A stretch of DNA of 64,000 nucleotides from Dactylosporangium sp. AC04546 (GTDB lineage: Bacteria > Actinomycetota > Actinomycetes > Mycobacteriales > Micromonosporaceae). Below, piece after piece: positions 1 through 8,846 of the stretch; positions within the stretch are counted from its first letter, which is position 1, and each line of letters opens with the position of its first letter. The position numbers and the translations under genes were made by a program. The DNA lies in assembly GCF_022095675.1 (NCBI RefSeq), contig NZ_JAHYSG010000010.1, positions 62,001 through 126,000 on the forward strand, read 5' to 3'. Under the pieces are notes generated by a model, which was not told the origin of the DNA, searched no databases, and saw nothing but the letters and a program-made list of their open reading frames with translations.

Positions 1-68
1 TCCCCCGGGGCCAGGGTGCCCGACTCGGGGTCGCAGACCAGGCCACCGCGGAGCACGAGGCCGCTCAT
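1..68 (-). CDS. Amidohydrolase-like protein, N-terminal fragment
   Basis: Only the first 22 codons are in the window; the rest lies beyond base 1. The start ATG at 68 overlaps the stop of the upstream oxidoreductase (ATGA), so it is the next cistron of the same operon. The peptide begins MSGLVLRGGLVCDPESG, resembling the opening beta-strands of dihydroorotase or N-acyl-amino-acid deacylase type amidohydrolases, which typically start with a 'vlrggrvvdpesG' strand-turn. With no metal-binding motif visible, the family call is inference from this short stretch and the catabolic context. Confidence 0.5.
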   Translation of the reverse strand, partial: MSGLVLRGGLVCDPESGTLAPG

Positions 69-1000
69 GACAGCCTCACCGGCTGCCCGGTGCGGGCCGA
101 CTCGGTCGCGGCGACGGCACTGACGACGGCCTGCCGCCCGTCCTCGGCGGTCGGGAAGGCCGTGTCGGCCCCCGTGCAGGCCGCGACGAACGCGGCCAGC
201 TCCCGGTGCAGCCAGTCGTCACCGGCGTGCGACTCGACCCGGTGCTCCCCCGCCGTCGACACCGCGAGGACGCCGCCCTGCTCGATCCGCAGCTGCCCGG
301 CGGTGCCCTGCACCACGGTCAGCGACCGTGGTTCGGCGTGGTGGGTGCGGCCGAACGACAGCGAGATCCCGCCGACGGCGCCGCCCGCGAACGTCGCCGT
401 GATCGCGGCGGCCGACTCCCCGGCGGTCCGGCAGGTCACCTCGGCCATGGGAGCCCCGACCAGCCAGGGCAGCCGGTCGAAGCAGTGGTGCGACTGGAGG
501 TGGAGGATGCCGCCGCCGCGGGCGGCGTCCCAGTACCACGCCGGGGTGTCGGTGGCCGCCTCCGCGATGACGTCGGTGACCGACAGCGGCTCCCCGATCG
601 CCCCGTCGGCGACGAGCCGCCGGGCGGCGAGCCACTCGGCCCGGAACCGGTAGCTGAAGCCGACCATGACCACCACGCCGGCGGCGTCGCGGGCGGCGAT
701 GATGCGGTCGGCCTCGGCGACGGTGGTGCACAGCGGCTTGTCGATGAGGACGTGGACGCCCCGGGCCGTCGCCTCCGCGCACGCGTCGGCGTGAGCGTCG
801 TGGGGCAGGCCGAGGTACACGGCGTCGACCGATCCCGCGTCGAGCAGCTCGCGCCAGCCCGTGAACGGGGTGCCGCCGAGCGCGGCCGCCCGTGCGGGGA
901 CCGGGTCGGCGACGGCGGCGACCTCGACCCCCGGCAGGCGGGCGGCGGTTGCCGCCACCTTGGCGCCCATGATGCCGGCGCCCACGATGCCGAGTCTCAT
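65..1000 (-). CDS. Gfo/Idh/MocA family NAD(P)-dependent oxidoreductase
   Basis: A 311-residue protein of normal family length. The N-terminal Rossmann motif GIVGAGIMG lies at residues 4-12. A DKP triad (LIDKPLCTT, near residue 88) replaces the usual EKP, whose lysine is catalytic in the family. The C-terminal half is the alpha/beta substrate domain. These enzymes oxidise or reduce sugars, cyclitols or their acids, so here it probably handles an imported carbohydrate. The ATG at 1000 overlaps the stop of the SDR gene (TGATG); a GTG one codon earlier at 1003 is an alternative start. Its own stop overlaps the next start by ATGA, so it is translationally coupled inside the operon. The substrate cannot be read from the sequence. 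Confidence 0.88.
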   Translation of the reverse strand: MRLGIVGAGIMGAKVAATAARLPGVEVAAVADPVPARAAALGGTPFTGWRELLDAGSVDAVYLGLPHDAHADACAEATARGVHVLIDKPLCTTVAEADRIIAARDAAGVVVMVGFSYRFRAEWLAARRLVADGAIGEPLSVTDVIAEAATDTPAWYWDAARGGGILHLQSHHCFDRLPWLVGAPMAEVTCRTAGESAAAITATFAGGAVGGISLSFGRTHHAEPRSLTVVQGTAGQLRIEQGGVLAVSTAGEHRVESHAGDDWLHRELAAFVAACTGADTAFPTAEDGRQAVVSAVAATESARTGQPVRLS

Positions 1001-1761
1001 CACATGCCCAGCAGTTCGCCGCCGTCGACGACGAGGTCGCCGAGCAGGATGTGGGAGCTCTCGGCCGACAGCAGGAAGCGCACCGCGGCGGCGACGTCGG
1101 CGCCGCGGGCGACCCGGCCGGCCGGGATCCGCGGGCGCAGCGCCGGCAGGCTGCCGTCGGCGAGGTCGTCGACGGTGGCGTGGTCGCTGGCGAGCTGCCG
1201 CATCATCTCCGTGTCGGTCGGCCCGGGCGAGACGGTGTTGACCCGCACGCCGCTGCCGGCGACCTCCATGGCGAGGACCCGCAGGGACTGGCGGAGGGCG
1301 GCCTTGGAGGCGGAGTAGGCGGCCTGGCGCATGCGGGGCATCCGGGCGGCGACCGAGGCGACGGCGACGATCGAGCCGCCGCCCCGGTCGGCCATCGCGG
1401 CGGCGTAGCGGCGGGCGACGTCGTAGCAGCCGACGGTGTTGACCCGCAGGATGCGTTCGAAGTCGGCGACGGTCACGTCGAGGCTGGGCGCGCTGTCGAA
1501 GACCCCGGCGGCGATCGCGACCCGGTCGGCGTCCGACGTCTCGGCGACGAGGTCCCGCACCGACTTCTCGTCGGTGATGTCGACGTGGCGGGCGGTCGCG
1601 TCGACGCCCTGGGCCCGCAGGGACACGGCGACGGCTTCGACGAGGGCGGCGTCGATGTCGGCGAGGATCAGCCGGTCGCCGGGGCAGGCCCGGGCGAGGT
1701 CCTCGCCGATCGCCTGCCCGATACCGCGGCCGGCGCCGACGACGACTGCCGTTGTGCTCAT
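1000..1761 (-). CDS. SDR family NAD(P)-dependent oxidoreductase
   Basis: A 253-residue classical short-chain dehydrogenase. The nucleotide motif VVGAGRGIG sits at residues 6-14, the catalytic Tyr/Lys pair is in AAYSASKAAL, a conserved Ser lies in AVASVAAR, and a PGPTDTEMM loop follows the active site. The usual NNAG is replaced by AIAAGV. The start ATG at 1761 overlaps the stop of the phosphotriesterase-like gene by four bases, and GGGAGAA lies about five bases upstream as a ribosome site. In the operon it probably oxidises the product of the preceding hydrolase; the reaction is inferred. Confidence 0.9.
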   Translation of the reverse strand: MSTTAVVVGAGRGIGQAIGEDLARACPGDRLILADIDAALVEAVAVSLRAQGVDATARHVDITDEKSVRDLVAETSDADRVAIAAGVFDSAPSLDVTVADFERILRVNTVGCYDVARRYAAAMADRGGGSIVAVASVAARMPRMRQAAYSASKAALRQSLRVLAMEVAGSGVRVNTVSPGPTDTEMMRQLASDHATVDDLADGSLPALRPRIPAGRVARGADVAAAVRFLLSAESSHILLGDLVVDGGELLGM

Positions 1762-2741
1762 GGTTGTTCTCCCGGTTCTGTGGCGGGCTGTTCTTCGGTG
1801 GGCATTGCCGCGTACGCGAACGCCCGGGCGGGGTTGGCGACCGTCATGCGGTGGATGTCCTCCTCGGACACGCCCCGGTCGCGCAGCATGGGCAGGAAGT
1901 GCTCGATCACGTTGGCGTAGCCCGGTCCGCCGTACGCGGCGAGCTGGCCCAGCTCGCAGATGTCGTTGGACAGCATCAGCTGCCCGGCCAGTCCCATGGC
2001 GCACAGCTCGGCGACGTTGTCGGCCCGGAACGACAGGGGTGCGTAGCCCTGCACGAAGGCCAGGTTGTCGATGTTGAGCCAGGCGCCGCGCTCGGCGATC
2101 GGCAGCCACCACTTGACGCCGCGCCGGTCGCCCAGGTGCGACACGATGACGTGGGACGTGTCGACCCGCTCCTCGGCGAGCAGGTCGAGCTGCTCCAGCG
2201 CCAGCTCGCCCCAGTGGGTGGTGTGGGTCATGATCGGGCAGCCGGTGCGGCGGTGGGCCCGGCCGGCGGCGCGGAACACCCGCTCCTGGTGCGGGGTGAT
2301 GTGGCCGCGCTCGGTGCCGATCTCGCCGATGAAGCCGGGGCGGATGCCGCTGCCGTCGACGCCGTCGGTGATCTCGGCGATGAGGCGGTCGGCGAGGGCC
2401 TCGGTGCTGTCGGTGGTGATGTAGGCGGGGTAGACGATCTCGCGGTACCAGCCGGCGCCCATGACGATGTTGACGCCGGTGGCCGCGCTGATCCGGCGCA
2501 GGGCCTGCGGGTCGCGTTTGAGCCCGATGTTCGTCGGGTCGCAGATCGTGCGGCCGCCGGCCGCGGCGAACCGGCGGACCTCCTCGACGGCGATCTCCTC
2601 GTCGTCGAGGATCGCCTCGTACAGCTGGCGCAGTCCCCACCCGTCGACCAGGACGTGGTCGTGGGTGAGGGTGTTGCCCATCTCCTCGGGCTCGATCGGC
2701 CCGAGCACCGTCATGACCTTCCCGGCGAGAACTCCGGTCAT
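1758..2741 (-). CDS. Phosphotriesterase-family metal-dependent hydrolase (lactonase/esterase-like)
   Basis: A 327-residue TIM-barrel hydrolase of the phosphotriesterase superfamily. The two-metal site is readable: THDH near the N-terminus (residues about 26-29), a Glu in GFIGEIGTE in place of the carboxylated Lys of classical phosphotriesterases, then His in MTHTTH, His in VSHLGD and Asp in LSNDICE. Glu as the bridging ligand is typical of phosphotriesterase-homology proteins and some lactonases rather than of true paraoxonases. Its position between an importer and two dehydrogenases suggests hydrolysis of a sugar lactone, ester or conjugate. ATG at 2741 overlaps the upstream permease stop (ATGA). 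The substrate is unknown. Confidence 0.87.
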   Translation of the reverse strand: MTGVLAGKVMTVLGPIEPEEMGNTLTHDHVLVDGWGLRQLYEAILDDEEIAVEEVRRFAAAGGRTICDPTNIGLKRDPQALRRISAATGVNIVMGAGWYREIVYPAYITTDSTEALADRLIAEITDGVDGSGIRPGFIGEIGTERGHITPHQERVFRAAGRAHRRTGCPIMTHTTHWGELALEQLDLLAEERVDTSHVIVSHLGDRRGVKWWLPIAERGAWLNIDNLAFVQGYAPLSFRADNVAELCAMGLAGQLMLSNDICELGQLAAYGGPGYANVIEHFLPMLRDRGVSEEDIHRMTVANPARAFAYAAMPTEEQPATEPGEQP

Positions 2742-3616
2742 TTCACACTCCCTGCGGCAAGTCCCGTCACGATGTACCGCTGAAACGCCAGGGCGATGAG
2801 CACGGGCGGGACGACCGTGAACATGGTCGCCGCGGCCAGCGTCGTCCAGGAGAACTGCTGGAGGTTCTGCAGACCGGCCACGACCGGCGGCACCGTGAGG
2901 GCGTTGGTGAGCACCAGCGAGTAGAAGAACTCGCTCCACGCCTCCAGGAACACCAGCAGCCCGGCGGCGATCAGGCCGGGCCGGGCGATCGGGGTGACGA
3001 CCACCAGCAGGCAGCGCAGCCGGGACGCCCCGTCGACCTCGGCGGCCTCCTCGAGCTCCTTCGGCACGCTGTCGAAGTACGTCTTGAGCAGCCAGATCGC
3101 CAGCGGCAGCGTGAACGCGTTGTAGCTGATGATCAGGGCCAGCGAGGTGTTGAGCAGCCCGAGCTGCCGGAACGCGATGAAGAACGGCAGCACGATCGCG
3201 ATCGCCGGCACCACCCGGGACGCGAGCAGCAGCAGGTAGGCGATCCGGGAGCCGCGGAACTGGTACCGCGAGAACGCGTACCCGGCGGCGCCGGCGATGA
3301 CGAGGTTGCTGGCGACCACGACCACGCCGACCCACAGGCTGCGGGCGATCGCCGGCATCAGCCGGGCGACCGCGTCGGTGCTGGAGACGATCCCGCCGTC
3401 CTGCCCGGTGGAGAAGGGCGCGCTGTTGCCGGTGAAGATGGCGACGTAGTTCGCGAGGGTGGGGTCGTGCGGCCACCAGTGGAACGGCTTGGCGCCGATC
3501 TCGGACGGGCCCATGAAGCTGCTGAGCACGGTGAAGTACAGTGGGAACAGGATCCAGACGAGAAAGAGCGCGAACCCGAGGTAGATCCCGGCGGAGGCGA
3601 GTTTCGATCTTCTCAT
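2738..3616 (-). CDS. Carbohydrate ABC transporter permease, MalG type
   Basis: A 292-residue inner-membrane permease with six predicted hydrophobic spans and the EAA loop EAAEVDGAS...PIARPG (near residue 190) that contacts the ATPase. N-terminal 'LVWILFPLYFTVLSSF' and C-terminal 'ALAFQRYIVTGLAAGSVK' are typical MalG-type ends. It pairs with the MalF-type permease upstream, whose stop overlaps its start by four bases. No ATPase gene lies in this operon; CUT1 systems of actinomycetes commonly borrow a shared MsiK-type ATPase encoded elsewhere, which is the likely case here. Confidence 0.93.
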   Translation of the reverse strand: MRRSKLASAGIYLGFALFLVWILFPLYFTVLSSFMGPSEIGAKPFHWWPHDPTLANYVAIFTGNSAPFSTGQDGGIVSSTDAVARLMPAIARSLWVGVVVVASNLVIAGAAGYAFSRYQFRGSRIAYLLLLASRVVPAIAIVLPFFIAFRQLGLLNTSLALIISYNAFTLPLAIWLLKTYFDSVPKELEEAAEVDGASRLRCLLVVVTPIARPGLIAAGLLVFLEAWSEFFYSLVLTNALTVPPVVAGLQNLQQFSWTTLAAATMFTVVPPVLIALAFQRYIVTGLAAGSVK

Positions 3617-4524
3617 TCGACGCCCTCCGTGATCGTGCTCGAGCGGTACAGCAGCTTCACGAACACGAACCCGAGTACCAGCGCGATCCCGCCGAGGACG
3701 ACGGCCGTCGCCGACCCGAGGCCGGTGTTCGTGTAGACGAACAGCTGCTGGTACAGGTAGATCGACAGCACCGAGGTGGCGTCACCCGGCCCGCCCTGGG
3801 TCAGCGCCCAGATCGTGTCGAACTGCATGAACCCGAAGATCGTGTTGATGATGACCACGACGACGATGACCGGCCGCAGCCACGGCAGGGTCAGGTGCCG
3901 CAGCCGCTGCCAGGCGTTGGTCCCGTCGACCATCGCGGCCTCCGGCAGCTCACGCGGGATCGTCTGCAGCCCGGCCAGGAACAGCAGCCCGGTGAACGAG
4001 GCCTGCCGCCAGGCCCCGGCGAGGATCGCGACGACCAGCGCGCCGGTGCTGTCCGACAGCGGGGAGACGCTGTCCAGGCCGACGAGCGTGAGGGCGCCGT
4101 TGAGCGCGCCGACCTCGCCGTCGACGAACCACTTCCAGATCATGCCGACCATCACCCACGGGCAGGCCCACGGGACGATGAGCAGGCTGCGGGCCAGCCA
4201 CTGGCCACGGAAGCCGGTGTTGAGCAGCAGCGCGAAGGCGAGGCCCAGCAGCGTGGAGACGAGCAGGAAGCCGACCGCGTAGAGCACCGTCGTGGTCAGC
4301 GCGTGGCGGAACTGCTCGTCGGCGAAGAGGGTCTTGAAGTTCGCGAACCCGGCCCAGCGCTCCTGCCCGGCGAAGGTGACCTTCTGCAGGGAGTAGATCG
4401 ACGTGCGGATCGCCGGCCAGGCGACCAGACCGAGCACGAAGACGAGGGCCGGGGTGGCGAGGACGAGCCCGAACCGGGCGTCGGCCCGGGCCCGCACCGA
4501 TTTTGCGGCCATTCGTTCGGCCAT
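3613..4524 (-). CDS. Carbohydrate ABC transporter permease, MalF type
   Basis: A 303-residue permease with a basic cytoplasmic N-terminus, about six membrane spans and the ATPase-contact loop EAAMVDGTNAW...LPWLRP. ATG at 4524 comes three bases after the stop of the binding-protein gene, and its stop overlaps the next permease by ATGA, so all transport genes are co-transcribed. A second in-frame ATG five codons on is possible. It forms the membrane channel with the MalG-type partner; the substrate class (carbohydrate, CUT1 family) is from family knowledge. Confidence 0.93.
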   Translation of the reverse strand: MAERMAAKSVRARADARFGLVLATPALVFVLGLVAWPAIRTSIYSLQKVTFAGQERWAGFANFKTLFADEQFRHALTTTVLYAVGFLLVSTLLGLAFALLLNTGFRGQWLARSLLIVPWACPWVMVGMIWKWFVDGEVGALNGALTLVGLDSVSPLSDSTGALVVAILAGAWRQASFTGLLFLAGLQTIPRELPEAAMVDGTNAWQRLRHLTLPWLRPVIVVVVIINTIFGFMQFDTIWALTQGGPGDATSVLSIYLYQQLFVYTNTGLGSATAVVLGGIALVLGFVFVKLLYRSSTITEGVE

Positions 4525-4527
4525 CCG

Positions 4528-5862
4528 CTAGCTGCCCGCGGCGGCGAGGTTCTTGGCGTCCGCGGCGAGCCCGTCGACGGTGTCCTTGACGCCGGCCTGC
4601 CCGAGCAGCATCGCCTGGAGCCGGTCGCCGACCTTCACCTGGAACGAGGCGTACCACGGGGCGACCCGCGCGGGGACGACGTCGCTCTGGTTGGCGAAGG
4701 CGTCCTCCAGCTTCGGCATGTCGTAGTAGTCGGGGAACGCGGCCAGGAAGTCCTTGTCCTTGAACAGCCCCGGGTACGGGCCGAGCAGCGCCGCCGCCTT
4801 CGCCCAGGACGCGAACGTGGAGTATTTGCCGGCCTCGTCCTTCCAGCCGTAGAACTTCAGCAGCTTCCAGGCGTCCTCGGCCCGCGCGCCGCCGGCCGTG
4901 GCCCCGATCTGGATGACCTCACCGATCTGCAGCGTCTTGCCGGTGATGCCCGGGTGGCGGTACGCGATCGTCACGTTCTTCGACTCGGGGCCCTCGGTCG
5001 TGCGGATGATCTGCAGGAAGTAGTGGTGCAGCGTGTAGAACGTGGAGTTGCCCTGCGCCATCGCGGTGACGTGCGCGCCCGGGTCGGCCGTGAGCACCTC
5101 CTTGGACGTCAGGCCCTCCTGGTACATCGCCTTCCACCACTCCATGACGCTCAGCGTTTTGGCGTCGTCGGCGAAGACCGGGGCGCCCTTGGCGTCGAAC
5201 GGCGTGATCCCGTCGGCCAGCAGGTAGACGAGGAAGTACTCCTCCAGGAACTGCTTGGTCCAGTAGCCCGCGTACGGGCTGGCCACCCCGGCGGCCTTGA
5301 GCTTCTTGCACTGCTCGTACACCTCCTCCTTCGTCGTCGGAGGTGCGCTGATGCCGTGTTTCTGCAGGTGGCTCTGGTTGTACATCAGGCTGTGCACCGC
5401 GGAGAAGTACGGGACGCTGATGATGCGGCCGTCCGCGAGGCGGTGCCGGGCCGCCGACGCGGGGAACATGTCATTGAGCATGTCCTCGACCCCGGCGAAC
5501 TTGTTGAGCGTGCCCGCCCAGCCCGCGTCGACGTACTTGGTCGAGGCGTAGGCGAAGTTGTAGAACGCGTCGATGGCCTGGCCGCCCTGCAGCCGTGTCT
5601 GCAGGGCCGGGCCGTAGCCGACGTTCGGGATGAGCGACAGGTCCACGCCCACGCCGGACTGGTCCTTGAAGGACGCCAGCAGGGTGCGGATCTGGTCGGG
5701 GTATGCCTCCCAGGCGGTCATCGCAAGCGTGCCGCGCGCTTCGTTGGTCTTCGGAGTTGCCGCACCGCCGCACGCAGCGAACAGCGATGCCGTGGGAACG
5801 GTCAGGCCCGCCGCAAGCGCACCGCGCAGCAGGCTCCGACGGGAGATCGACGAATGGATCAT
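4528..5862 (-). CDS. Extracellular sugar-type solute-binding lipoprotein
   Basis: A 444-residue family-1 solute-binding protein and first gene of the operon. The N-terminus carries a twin-arginine motif (SRRSLLRG) and a lipobox ending in SLFAAC, so it is probably exported by Tat and lipid-anchored at the outer membrane face. The mature domain has the WEAYPDQIRTLLASF opening and aromatic-rich C-terminal segment usual for carbohydrate binders. ATG at 5862 was chosen because GGAGGG lies about six bases upstream; in-frame ATGs further 5' would place the signal peptide internally. An imperfect palindrome lies 24 bases upstream of this start. Confidence 0.92.
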   Translation of the reverse strand: MIHSSISRRSLLRGALAAGLTVPTASLFAACGGAATPKTNEARGTLAMTAWEAYPDQIRTLLASFKDQSGVGVDLSLIPNVGYGPALQTRLQGGQAIDAFYNFAYASTKYVDAGWAGTLNKFAGVEDMLNDMFPASAARHRLADGRIISVPYFSAVHSLMYNQSHLQKHGISAPPTTKEEVYEQCKKLKAAGVASPYAGYWTKQFLEEYFLVYLLADGITPFDAKGAPVFADDAKTLSVMEWWKAMYQEGLTSKEVLTADPGAHVTAMAQGNSTFYTLHHYFLQIIRTTEGPESKNVTIAYRHPGITGKTLQIGEVIQIGATAGGARAEDAWKLLKFYGWKDEAGKYSTFASWAKAAALLGPYPGLFKDKDFLAAFPDYYDMPKLEDAFANQSDVVPARVAPWYASFQVKVGDRLQAMLLGQAGVKDTVDGLAADAKNLAAAGS

Positions 5863-5885
5863 GTGGTCCCTCCGGCCGGCCAGAA

Positions 5886-5903
5886 GGTTCATATACATGA
5901 ACC
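5886..5903. promoter_or_regulatory. Operator-like palindrome upstream of the catabolic operon
   Basis: The 18-base sequence GGTTCATATACATGAACC reads as its own reverse complement except at one symmetric pair. It is AT-rich against a GC-rich background and lies 24 bases upstream of the binding-protein start. It is likely a repressor site for the operon. No regulator gene adjoins it in the window, so the regulator may lie past the operon's 3' end beyond base 1. Confidence 0.5.
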
Positions 5904-6010
5904 CGAGTTCTAAGTTGAGCATTCGTACCAGCTCAACGGCGCGCAGGCAAGACCCATCGGCGTCGTCTGGGCCCGATGCCGGCCGTGACCGCGGGATCAC
6001 GCCGGAACGG

Positions 6011-6045
6011 CCGGAGCGCCGCATGCCGGGCATGCGGCGCTCCGG
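6011..6045 (-). terminator. Strong hairpin terminator after the 6052-6591 membrane protein gene
   Basis: A perfect 15-bp inverted repeat, CCGGAGCGCCGCATG and its complement at 6031-6045, with a five-base loop, begins six bases past the stop codon at 6052. There is no T-run, as is common for actinobacterial terminators. It separates this gene from the catabolic operon. Confidence 0.75.
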
Positions 6046-6051
6046 CGGCGC

Positions 6052-6591
6052 TCACGCCACGCGCTGCCTGCGTGCCCTGGCGTACCGGTTGGTGGGCGGC
6101 AGGAACAGCAGCACGACCACGGCCACGCTGAGCACGATCGCCGCCACGCCCAGCGCCTTGGTCGCGCCGGGTGCCACATCCGAGATCACGAGACCGTTGG
6201 CGCACAACGCGCCCAGCAGGAGCACGGTCAGGACGATGCGCGCCCACAGCGCCCCGTTGCGCACCGCGAGCGCGATGCCGAGCACCAGCACCGCCGGCAC
6301 CAGGCCCGTCACGCCCCGGACGACGAGCGTGTTCGCGGCCTCGTCGACCAGGCCGGCGGTCAGCTCGGACCCCAGCAGCGACTCGGCGTCCTCGCCCAGG
6401 ACGTCGCTGGCGGTCCGCTCCGCCAGGTCGTGCGCCTTGACGATGAGCAGCGCGGATCCGACGGCGCTGAACAGGCCGGCCAGCAGGGCACCGAGGAAGC
6501 CGAACGTGAGGGTGGCGGGGCGGGTCGGCGGGGTGGGGACGTACGCGGCGACGGCGGCCGGTTGGACCGGCGGATGACCGGGGTTCGACAT
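6052..6591 (-). CDS. Four-helix integral membrane protein of unknown function
   Basis: A 179-residue protein with a proline-rich cytoplasmic N-terminus (PGHPPVQPAAVAAY) and four hydrophobic helices: about residues 25-48, 85-103, 111-128 and 136-158. It ends in a basic tail (RYARARRQR). This layout is common among small actinobacterial membrane proteins of unknown function. ATG at 6591 is preceded by GGGAG nine bases upstream; a longer frame exists but lacks a ribosome site. It is transcribed alone, divergently from the methyltransferase at 6820, and followed by a strong hairpin. Confidence 0.75.
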   Translation of the reverse strand: MSNPGHPPVQPAAVAAYVPTPPTRPATLTFGFLGALLAGLFSAVGSALLIVKAHDLAERTASDVLGEDAESLLGSELTAGLVDEAANTLVVRGVTGLVPAVLVLGIALAVRNGALWARIVLTVLLLGALCANGLVISDVAPGATKALGVAAIVLSVAVVVLLFLPPTNRYARARRQRVA

Positions 6592-6819
6592 CTGCACTAC
6601 TCCCTGTTGCTCGATGGACCGCGGCCCTGGAGGAACCGCACGGCCAGCCCGCCGGTCGGCGGGCCCGTCGAAGCTAGGACCCGGCTGCCGCCCACGAATG
6701 GGGAAGACCACCCATGTTGATCCGACTGTCGTGCATGGACAGTCGCGAAGTCGCCGCCGGCCCAATGTGGGGAGTTATCCCCAAGCGACCGGCCGGTTGG
6801 GTTCCTAGGCTCGGCGGCC

Positions 6820-7605
6820 ATGAGCGATGACTGGACCGTCGTGGACGAGGGCTGGGGCCGCCGGGCCGTACCCTTCGCCACGCTCAGCGAGCCGAGCAAC
6901 TGCCGGGAGTACGTCTCGGTACACCATCAGCTGGGAATCGACCATGGCGACCGGCTGCTCGACGTCGCGTGTGGTGCCGGTCTGGCGCTGGAACTGGCCG
7001 CGTTGCGCGGCGCGACGTGCGCGGGCATCGACGCGTCGGCGCGGCTGGTGGCAGTCGCCCGTGACCGCTCCCCGCACGCCGACGTCCGGGTCGGTGACAT
7101 GCATGAACTGCCCTGGCCGGACGCCAGCTTCGAGGTCGCGACCAGTTTCCGGGGGATCTGGGGTACCACACCGGCAGCGTTGCCGGAGCTCCTGCGGGTT
7201 CTGGTGCCGGGTGGCCGGCTGGGGATGACGGTGTGGGGCCACATCAAGGCCTCCCCCGGGGCCTGGGCGCTCCAGCCGTTTCGTACCGCGTCGCCGCCCA
7301 AGCTCGCCAACCAGGCGGCGATGCAGCTGGGCCGTCCGGGTGCGGCGGAGGACCTGCTCGCCCGCGCCGGCTTCGTCGACGTCGAACGATTCGAGGTGCC
7401 CTTCGCCTGGGAGTTCGCGGATCCGCCGACCTACGCCCGCACCATCGCCGCCACCGGGCCGGCGTACGAGGCCATCCAGAACACGGGTGAGCACGCGTTC
7501 CTGGCCGAGGCGGTCCGGTGCGCGACCGCACATGTCCGTGCGGGGCTGCCGCTGCGGGCCGAGATCGCCGTCACGGGGTTCATCGCCAGGAAGGCGGACT
7601 CGTGA
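6820..7605 (+). CDS. Class I SAM-dependent methyltransferase
   Basis: A 261-residue methyltransferase of the type-11 family. SAM-binding motif I is LLDVACGAGLALEL (about residues 47-60), the acidic strand-2 residue is in CAGIDASAR, and the motif II/III region is DASFEVATSFRGIWGT. The C-terminal half resembles small-molecule O- or C-methyltransferases, but no substrate can be deduced. A second methyltransferase follows 146 bases downstream on the same strand; the two share only the generic fold. Confidence 0.85.
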   Translation: MSDDWTVVDEGWGRRAVPFATLSEPSNCREYVSVHHQLGIDHGDRLLDVACGAGLALELAALRGATCAGIDASARLVAVARDRSPHADVRVGDMHELPWPDASFEVATSFRGIWGTTPAALPELLRVLVPGGRLGMTVWGHIKASPGAWALQPFRTASPPKLANQAAMQLGRPGAAEDLLARAGFVDVERFEVPFAWEFADPPTYARTIAATGPAYEAIQNTGEHAFLAEAVRCATAHVRAGLPLRAEIAVTGFIARKADS

Positions 7606-7751
7606 CGGACGCCTGGCGGGCGCCCCGCCGCAAGTTAGGGAGGTTTCCCGATGCCGCACACCGCCGCCGCGGCGACAGTTATCGCCGGTGGTGCCGTCCG
7701 GCGAGGATGGCCCGAGTCGGCCAGGCCGGCGCCGATCGAGAGGAATGGAAC

Positions 7752-8567
7752 ATGATCAGTACACCGTCCGAACTGGAGCTGCTCAAGGAACGCCAGCAGC
7801 TCACCTGGGCAAGCGGTGACTACGGCCGGATCGCCTGGATCACGGTGCCGGTGGCGGAGACGCTGGCTGACGCGGTGGAGCTGCGGCCGGGTGCGGCCGT
7901 GCTCGACGTCGCCACCGGCACCGGCCACGCGGCCCTCGCCGCCGCCCGGCGGTTCTGCACCGTGACCGGCCTGGACTACGTCCCCGACCTGTTGGCGACG
8001 GCCCGCGCGCGGGCGCAGGCCGAACACTTGCCGGTCGACTTCGTCGAGGGCGACGCCGAAGCACTGCCGTTCGACGACGACAGCTTCGACTTCGTCCTGT
8101 CGGCCATCGGCGTCATGTTCACCGCCGATCACCACCGGGCCGCGCGGGAGCTGCTGCGCGTGTGCCGTCCCGGCGGCGACATCGGCCTGGCGAGCTGGAC
8201 CCCGGACGGGTTCGTCGGCGAGATCCTCAAGATCGCCGGCAAGTACGTCCCGCCGCCGCCTGCCGCCCGGCCCGCCACCCGGTGGGGCACCGAGGACTAC
8301 GTCACGGAGCTGCTCGGTCCCGCGGCGGCGAGCCTCACCTTCGAAGCGGCGTCGGTGCGGCAGCGGTTCCTGTCGGCCGAGCACTTCGCGGACTTCTTCA
8401 TCGCCCATTACGGCCCGACGCACAAGGTGGCCGAGCGGCTGGACGAGGACGGCCTGCGGAACTTCCGCTCGGACCTGGTCGCCCTCGCCGAGGACGCGAA
8501 CGTCACCACGGACGGGACCGTCGCCGCGGACTGGGACTATCTGATCGCCCGGGCCGTGGCCGCGTAG
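7752..8567 (+). CDS. Class I SAM-dependent methyltransferase (UbiE/type-11 like)
   Basis: A 271-residue protein with motif I VLDVATGTGHAALAAA (about residues 42-57), an acidic residue after strand 2 (TGLDYVPDLL) and a DFVLSAIGVMFT substrate/SAM loop. The opening, KERQQLTWASGDYGRIAW, is a recurrent N-terminus in actinobacterial type-11 methyltransferases. ATG at 7752 is preceded by GAGAGGA with good spacing; the longer upstream frame overlaps the preceding gene and has no ribosome site. The substrate is unknown. Confidence 0.88.
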   Translation: MISTPSELELLKERQQLTWASGDYGRIAWITVPVAETLADAVELRPGAAVLDVATGTGHAALAAARRFCTVTGLDYVPDLLATARARAQAEHLPVDFVEGDAEALPFDDDSFDFVLSAIGVMFTADHHRAARELLRVCRPGGDIGLASWTPDGFVGEILKIAGKYVPPPPAARPATRWGTEDYVTELLGPAAASLTFEAASVRQRFLSAEHFADFFIAHYGPTHKVAERLDEDGLRNFRSDLVALAEDANVTTDGTVAADWDYLIARAVAA

Positions 8568-8588
8568 GCGAGCTCGCCGCGCAGGACG

Positions 8589-8632
8589 CCTGCCGCCGCC
8601 CGGATACCCGTCGGACCGGTCGCGGCGGCAGG
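8589..8632 (+). terminator. Probable hairpin terminator after the second methyltransferase
   Basis: CCTGCCGCCGC at 8589-8599 pairs with its perfect complement at 8622-8632, enclosing a 22-base loop, about 20 bases past the stop at 8567. There is no U-tract. Confidence 0.45.
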
Positions 8633-8846
8633 TCCCGGCGGCAGGTCCGGTCACTCCATCGGGGTGATCGGCCCTCCGGCAAGCGCACAATTCACTCGCC
8701 TCGGCGTTTGACACAGCCGGCAGACCGCGCAAGTCTGGGCTGATAGGGCAGGCCGCCATCAGATCCGCGGCCGAGTATGCCGGGTCGCCGCGCAACCGCG
8801 GCGCCGTGCCTGGCACCACTGCCAAATCTGGAGGAGCAACGTCGTC

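Noticed and set aside
206..1318. Long plus-strand frames opposite the Gfo/Idh/MocA and SDR genes, and many similar long antisense frames across the window
   Set aside because: High-GC codon bias opens antisense frames. Their translations are Arg/Gly/Pro-rich with no domain signature, while the other strand has clear enzymes.
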